The notes below the pieces were generated by a model, which was given only the letters and a program-made list of their open reading frames with translations, was not told the DNA's origin and did no database searches. Both the position numbers and the translations under genes were made by a program. From the NCBI GenBank assembly GCA_021780625.1, contig JAJXYI010000175.1, positions 1-10,305 of the forward strand: a DNA stretch of 10,305 bases, read 5' to 3'. Below are positions 7,301 to 10,305 of this stretch, piece by piece. The number at the start of each line of letters is the position of its first letter. The stretch's first letter is position 1. Source of the stretch: a bacterium (GTDB lineage: Bacteria > Verrucomicrobiota > Verrucomicrobiae > Opitutales > Opitutaceae).

Positions 7301-8209
7301 ATGTCCCTGCGGGTCGCGCTGAAGATCGACGTCGACACCGACCGCGGAACGCGGCTCGGCGTGCCGGCCATGGTGGAGGACTGCAGGGCGGTGAAGGCGC
7401 CCGCCTGTTTCCTGTTCTCGCTGGGCCCCGACCAGACTGGCCGCGCGATCACGCGCGTCTTCCGCCCCGGCTTCTTCAGCAAGGTCAGCCGCACAAGCGT
7501 GGTTGAACTCTACGGGATCAGGACGCTCCTGAACGGCACGCTCCTGCCCGCCCCGCACATCGGCCGGCGCAACGAGGAAGTCCTGCGCGCTGTGCAGCGC
7601 GCGGGCTTCGAGGTCGGTATCCATTGTTTCAATCACTACCGCTGGCAGGATTACGTCGTGAAACGTCCGCTTCCGTGGATACGCGGCGAGTTCGACGCGG
7701 CACGGGCCGAGTTCGAGCGGATCTTCGGGTGCCCGGCGGCAACCGCGGGAGCGCCCGGCTGGCAATGCAGTGCGCTCAGCCGCCAGGTCTACGACGAGTC
7801 TGGGCTTCTCTACTCGAGCGACAGCCGCGGCCAGACCCCGTACTTCCCCTCGGTCGACGGGCGCGTCTTCAAGACGCTGGAAATCCCGAGCACGCTCCCC
7901 ACGCTCGACGAACTGATCGGCCGACCGGAATACCCCGATGCGCAGTTGGTGGAGCACTACGTGTCGCTTTTGCGGGAGGATCGCCTGAACGTCCTCACCG
8001 TGCATGCAGAAATCGAAGGCATGGGACGGCGTGGAATTTTTCAGCGCCTGCTGGCCGCCTTCCGCGACCGCGGAGCCGAATTCGTGCGCCTCGATGAAAT
8101 GGCCCGCGACCTGCTCCGTGATCCTGGAACAATCAGTGTAAGTCCGCTGCGCCTGCTCCCGATCGACGGTCGATCGGGTCTTGTCGCGACCCAATCCGGA
8201 GTATCATGA
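7301..8209 (+). CDS. arnD: 4-deoxy-4-formamido-L-arabinose-phosphoundecaprenol deformylase ArnD
   Basis: A 302-residue polysaccharide-deacetylase-type (NodB homology) enzyme, close to E. coli ArnD in length. It removes the formyl group from undecaprenyl-phosphate-linked Ara4N, which makes the transfer pathway irreversible before the lipid is flipped. The sequence follows ArnD end to end: LKIDVDTDRGTRLGVP (7-22) with the Asp10/Asp12 pair, FSLGPDQTGR (39-48), the metal motif GIHCFNHYRWQ (106-116) with His108 and His112, AGAPGWQ (149-155), SSDSRGQTP (172-180), IPSTLPTLDELIGR (195-208) and VHAEIEG (234-240), His235 being the likely acid residue. No signal peptide is visible, as expected for a protein acting at the cytoplasmic side of the membrane. 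It is the last arn gene in the window; its 3' end holds a strong inverted repeat. Confidence 0.93.
   Translation: MSLRVALKIDVDTDRGTRLGVPAMVEDCRAVKAPACFLFSLGPDQTGRAITRVFRPGFFSKVSRTSVVELYGIRTLLNGTLLPAPHIGRRNEEVLRAVQRAGFEVGIHCFNHYRWQDYVVKRPLPWIRGEFDAARAEFERIFGCPAATAGAPGWQCSALSRQVYDESGLLYSSDSRGQTPYFPSVDGRVFKTLEIPSTLPTLDELIGRPEYPDAQLVEHYVSLLREDRLNVLTVHAEIEGMGRRGIFQRLLAAFRDRGAEFVRLDEMARDLLRDPGTISVSPLRLLPIDGRSGLVATQSGVS
8158..8192 (+). other. Perfect inverted repeat and overlapping second hairpin at the 3' end of arnD
   Basis: CCCGATCGAC (8158-8167) and GTCGATCGGG (8169-8178) are perfect reverse complements around one central G; as RNA this gives an 8-bp stem with loop ACGGU. A second possible stem, GGGTC (8176-8180) with GACCC (8188-8192), shares bases 8176-8178 with the first, so both cannot form at once. 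All of it lies inside the last codons of arnD (around residues 287-298). No T-run follows, so an ordinary intrinsic terminator is unlikely. It might be a Rho-linked or stabilising 3' structure for the operon, or a palindromic protein-binding site. Confidence 0.45.
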
Positions 8210-8401
8210 GTCTTTCTCTGGACATCCTTTAATATACGAAAATGTAATATCTTGGGCGAATTTGCCGATCCTGTGAAAACTGGAATGGCCTCAATTTAAG
8301 CCTTGCTTGAGAAAATCCATTGCATCTACTGTACGCTTCTTCAGCCAACCTTGAACTTCCGATCTTTCGACGGGTAGTACTCGAAGATTGTCTTCGGAAT
8401 T
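8210..8401 (+). promoter_or_regulatory. AT-richer leader and promoter region of the outer-membrane barrel gene
   Basis: This 192-nt region contains no gene. It is clearly more AT-rich than its surroundings, especially near 8228-8250, as expected for a promoter between two units. The best sigma-70-like pair I can find is TTGAGA (8307-8312) with TGTACG (8330-8335) at 17 nt, a good -35 but a poor -10. Inverted repeats are CTCAA/TTGAG (8290-8294 with 8307-8311), TTCCGA/TCGGAA (8357-8362 with 8394-8399) enclosing TTCGA/TCGAA (8366-8370 with 8381-8385), and CGAAGA-TTG-TCTTCG (8382-8396). The last one competes with the previous two. The start codon at 8402 follows directly, with no Shine-Dalgarno sequence. 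Confidence 0.4.
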
Positions 8402-9547
8402 ATGAATCAGACTAACACACCTATCACCTCCATGAAGCCTGCCATTCGAGTTCTTATCGCGATCGCCGCGACCGGCGTGTCGCTGAAGGCCGCGCCGTTT
8501 CTCGCCGTTGGCGATAGCGCTGAGCTTTTCCTGACCGGTACGACGGGAATCCGCGCTGACGACAACATCCTGCTCGCGAGCAACAAGACGAGCGATGTGA
8601 TCTACAACGTCGCCCCCGGATTCGACTTCGTCTACGGGCACAACGCGCTGTACTCCGGTCACATTTACTATCAGGAGTCCTGGGACTTCTACAGCGACAA
8701 CCACAAGCTGAACACCGATCTTTCGTCGGTCGGCCTTGATGGCACCTACAACGACCAGAAGACCAAGGTGCACTACGCCGGCTCCTGGGCCCAGCTGGCC
8801 CAGAACACGGTCGACGTCCGTGCCAACAACCTGGTCCGTCGCGACGTGGGCAATGTCCTCCTCAATGGCGAGGTGTCCGTCACCGACAAGTCCAGCATCG
8901 CCGCCGGAGTGAATTACAACACGGTCGACTACAAGCGCGCCGGCTTCGACAGCTCCAAGATCACGGAAGTCCCCCTCGACTACTACTATGAGGTGACTCC
9001 GAAGACCGACCTCAGCGCCGGTCTCACCTTCCGCGACACCAAGCTCGACACCGGCATCGACTCGAAGGACTACTTCTACAACATCGGCGCCCGCGGTGAA
9101 TTCACCCCGAAGCTGACCGGCACGGTGGCCGTCGGTTACACGGTTCGCGACCTTTCCGCCGGCCCGAGCCGCAACACCTTCGGTATCGATTCTTCGCTCG
9201 CCTACGCACTTGATGAAAAGACCAGCGTTCAGTTCGGCGTGACCAACGACTTCGGCGTCAGCGGCCAGGGCGACACCCAGCGCAACCTGACCGCCACCGT
9301 TGGCGTGCAGAGCAAGATCTCCCCGAACCTGAGCGTCGGCACGAACCTGACCTACCGCTCGATCCAGTACTTCGGTACGCTCGGTCGTTCGGACGATTAC
9401 TTCGAGGGCTCGGTCAACGCGACCTACATCGTCAACGCGATCGTGAGCTTCACCGGCTCCTACACCTATCGCGACTACAGCACCAAGCTGGTTGACTCGA
9501 GCTTCACGAACAACGTGTTCGCGATCGCGGCCAACTTCCGCTACTAA
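8402..9547 (+). CDS. Outer-membrane beta-barrel protein, exopolysaccharide-locus type (EpsL-like)
   Basis: Encodes 381 residues. A signal peptide is visible: a positively charged start (MKPAIR, from residue 11), hydrophobic core VLIAIAATGVSL, and a likely cleavage site after LKA at residue 30. The mature part consists of alternating polar/hydrophobic strands rich in Tyr, Thr, Asp and Gly, with repeated periplasmic/extracellular turns, and ends FRY with a C-terminal aromatic residue, the usual Bam recognition signature. Residues 49-75 (GIRADDNILL, then SDVIYNVAPGFDF) resemble the N-terminal part of EpsL-like barrels found with exopolysaccharide export genes. The next gene encodes a Wza-type exporter, which supports that link; the exact role (export channel or anchor) is not known. 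An alternative start is ATG 8432 (residue 11), which gives a more compact signal peptide. A strong terminator follows 37 nt after the stop. Confidence 0.75.
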   Translation: MNQTNTPITSMKPAIRVLIAIAATGVSLKAAPFLAVGDSAELFLTGTTGIRADDNILLASNKTSDVIYNVAPGFDFVYGHNALYSGHIYYQESWDFYSDNHKLNTDLSSVGLDGTYNDQKTKVHYAGSWAQLAQNTVDVRANNLVRRDVGNVLLNGEVSVTDKSSIAAGVNYNTVDYKRAGFDSSKITEVPLDYYYEVTPKTDLSAGLTFRDTKLDTGIDSKDYFYNIGARGEFTPKLTGTVAVGYTVRDLSAGPSRNTFGIDSSLAYALDEKTSVQFGVTNDFGVSGQGDTQRNLTATVGVQSKISPNLSVGTNLTYRSIQYFGTLGRSDDYFEGSVNATYIVNAIVSFTGSYTYRDYSTKLVDSSFTNNVFAIAANFRY

Positions 9548-9583
9548 GGAGCTGGAACAAGCCCGTCCGTCTTGATTTTTAGG

Positions 9584-9624
9584 AAACGGAAGGAGATCGT
9601 TTTCGGTCTTCTTCCGTTTTTTTT
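9584..9624 (+). terminator. Strong intrinsic terminator between the barrel gene and the wza-like gene
   Basis: Bases 9585-9599 pair with 9604-9618 in a continuous 15-bp stem (two G-T wobbles, at 9593/9610 and 9597/9606) closed by a TTTT loop at 9600-9603. A further A-T pair (9584/9619) is possible. Eight Ts at 9617-9624 follow. This is a textbook Rho-independent terminator for the upstream gene. It ends only 12 nt before the start codon of the polysaccharide export gene, so any transcript from upstream must read through it to express that gene. Confidence 0.92.
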
Positions 9625-9636
9625 GCCTTCTGTGCT

Positions 9637-10251
9637 ATGAGACTCTTCTTAAGTGCGTGCCTGTTTTTGAGCGTAATTCAACTGACATATGCCGCTGACG
9701 GTGGCTCGGACAGTGGAAGCGCCGCAACTTCTTCCGCGGTTGTCTCCGGGAACTACAAGCTCCAACCCTCCGACCTCATTCAGGTGCAGGTCTACCAGGA
9801 GGACGACCTCACCCGGCAGGTCCGTGTCTCGCAGGACTTCACGATCACGCTCCCGCTGATCGGAACCGTCGATGTCAGGGGCCTTTCCGTCCAACAAGCG
9901 GAGACGCTGATTCAGAATCTCTATGGCAAGGATTACCTGGTGAATCCGAGCGTGACGATCGTCATCAAGGAGTTTGCTCCGCGAACGGTCGACGTCGAAG
10001 GCCAGGTTGGAAAGCCCGGTGCGATCGATTTTCCGCAGGAGCAGGGAATGACGCTCGTCGGTGCGATCACGCGCGCGGGCGGGTTCACGCGTCTGGCCGA
10101 CAAGACCAAGGTCATGCTCACGCGTCGCATGCCCGACGGGCAGCTCAAGACCTACAAGATCGACGCGACCGACATCATCGAGGGAAAGTCGCAGGATCTC
10201 TGGCCGCTTCAGATCGACGACTCGATCTACGTGCCCGAGCGCATCCTCTGA
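9637..10251 (+). CDS. Polysaccharide export protein, short Wza/GumB type
   Basis: Encodes 204 residues. The outer-membrane polysaccharide export family forms ring-shaped conduits for capsule or exopolysaccharide across the periplasm and outer membrane. A signal peptide covers residues 1-19 (cleavage after TYA), followed by a Ser/Gly/Ala-rich linker. The Poly_export domain runs about 38-112 (YKLQPSDLIQVQVYQEDDL; ITLPLIGTVDVRGLS). An SLBB domain follows at about 115-200 (VDVEGQVGKPGAI, VGAITRAGGFTRLADKTKV, IDDSIYVPERIL). It has one SLBB domain and no C-terminal amphipathic helix like that of E. coli Wza (379 residues), so it is of the short GumB/EpsA kind and may need a separate outer-membrane partner; the barrel protein just upstream is a candidate. 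Cys8 looks like part of a lipobox (LSAC) but is too near the start to serve as one. No Shine-Dalgarno site; the frame has a stop at 9580-9582, so no earlier ATG is available. After the stop only 54 nt remain, with no supported gene. Confidence 0.88.
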   Translation: MRLFLSACLFLSVIQLTYAADGGSDSGSAATSSAVVSGNYKLQPSDLIQVQVYQEDDLTRQVRVSQDFTITLPLIGTVDVRGLSVQQAETLIQNLYGKDYLVNPSVTIVIKEFAPRTVDVEGQVGKPGAIDFPQEQGMTLVGAITRAGGFTRLADKTKVMLTRRMPDGQLKTYKIDATDIIEGKSQDLWPLQIDDSIYVPERIL

Positions 10252-10305
10252 TGCCGAGCCCCCGCCCCCTTTAGCAGAGATTCGACGCAGTCGACACCAA
10301 GTCAT

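Noticed and set aside
5261..8194. A 977-codon open frame on the minus strand opposite both arnA genes and arnD.
   Set aside because: The three plus-strand genes lie in the same frame, and high-GC coding DNA leaves the matching antisense frame free of stops. The translated protein is rich in Arg, Asp, Glu, Ala and Gly with no recognisable domain, while the plus-strand proteins have all catalytic motifs.
8252..8266. A sigma-54-like element (TTGGGCGAATTTGC) in the barrel gene leader.
   Set aside because: The GG to GC distance is 9-10 nt instead of the 12 required for a -24/-12 promoter.
9637..9660. A lipobox (LSAC, Cys8) in the wza-like protein.
   Set aside because: The cysteine is preceded by only seven residues and followed by more hydrophobic core, and no earlier start is available because of an in-frame stop at 9580; a normal signal peptidase I site after TYA fits better.
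10251..10274. An ATG overlapping the wza-like stop that could start a downstream gene.
   Set aside because: Its frame ends at a TAG after seven codons. Any next gene must begin at or beyond the window edge.

Overview
The window reads as high-GC DNA from the chromosome of a Gram-negative bacterium. The protein sequences and the gene mix suggest Verrucomicrobiota, perhaps close to Opitutaceae. That assignment is inference from family resemblance and a general lack of Shine-Dalgarno sites; a proteobacterium or acidobacterium cannot be excluded.

Left part, minus strand (1-1323): holA (DNA polymerase III delta subunit) is followed 21 nt downstream by the first 64 codons of a gene that looks like purB (adenylosuccinate lyase) and runs off the left edge. 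A 147-nt divergent intergenic region (1324-1470) separates these housekeeping genes from a plus-strand operon.

Centre, plus strand (1471-8209): six tightly packed genes encode almost the whole pathway that makes 4-amino-4-deoxy-L-arabinose (Ara4N) and attaches it to lipid A: arnT, arnB, arnC, an ArnA formyltransferase, an ArnA UDP-glucuronate decarboxylase, and arnD. Two points differ from the enterobacterial arnBCADTEF operon. The transferase arnT comes first, and the two ArnA activities sit in separate genes in pathway-sensible order. UDP-glucose dehydrogenase (ugd) and the ArnE/ArnF flippase are not in the window. Inferred flow: UDP-glucuronate is oxidatively decarboxylated (ArnA C-terminal type), transaminated (ArnB), N-formylated (ArnA N-terminal type), moved to undecaprenyl phosphate (ArnC), deformylated (ArnD), and after flipping transferred to lipid A (ArnT). 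The expected result is a less negative outer membrane and resistance to polymyxin-like cationic peptides.

Right part (8210-10305): an AT-richer 192-nt leader with several possible hairpins precedes a signal-peptide-bearing outer-membrane beta-barrel protein. A very strong intrinsic terminator follows, and only 12 nt after it starts a short Wza/GumB-type polysaccharide export protein. This looks like the start of an exopolysaccharide or capsule export locus. The terminator placed directly before the export gene is the most striking regulatory feature of the window. No mobile elements, tRNA or rRNA genes, or CRISPR arrays were seen.
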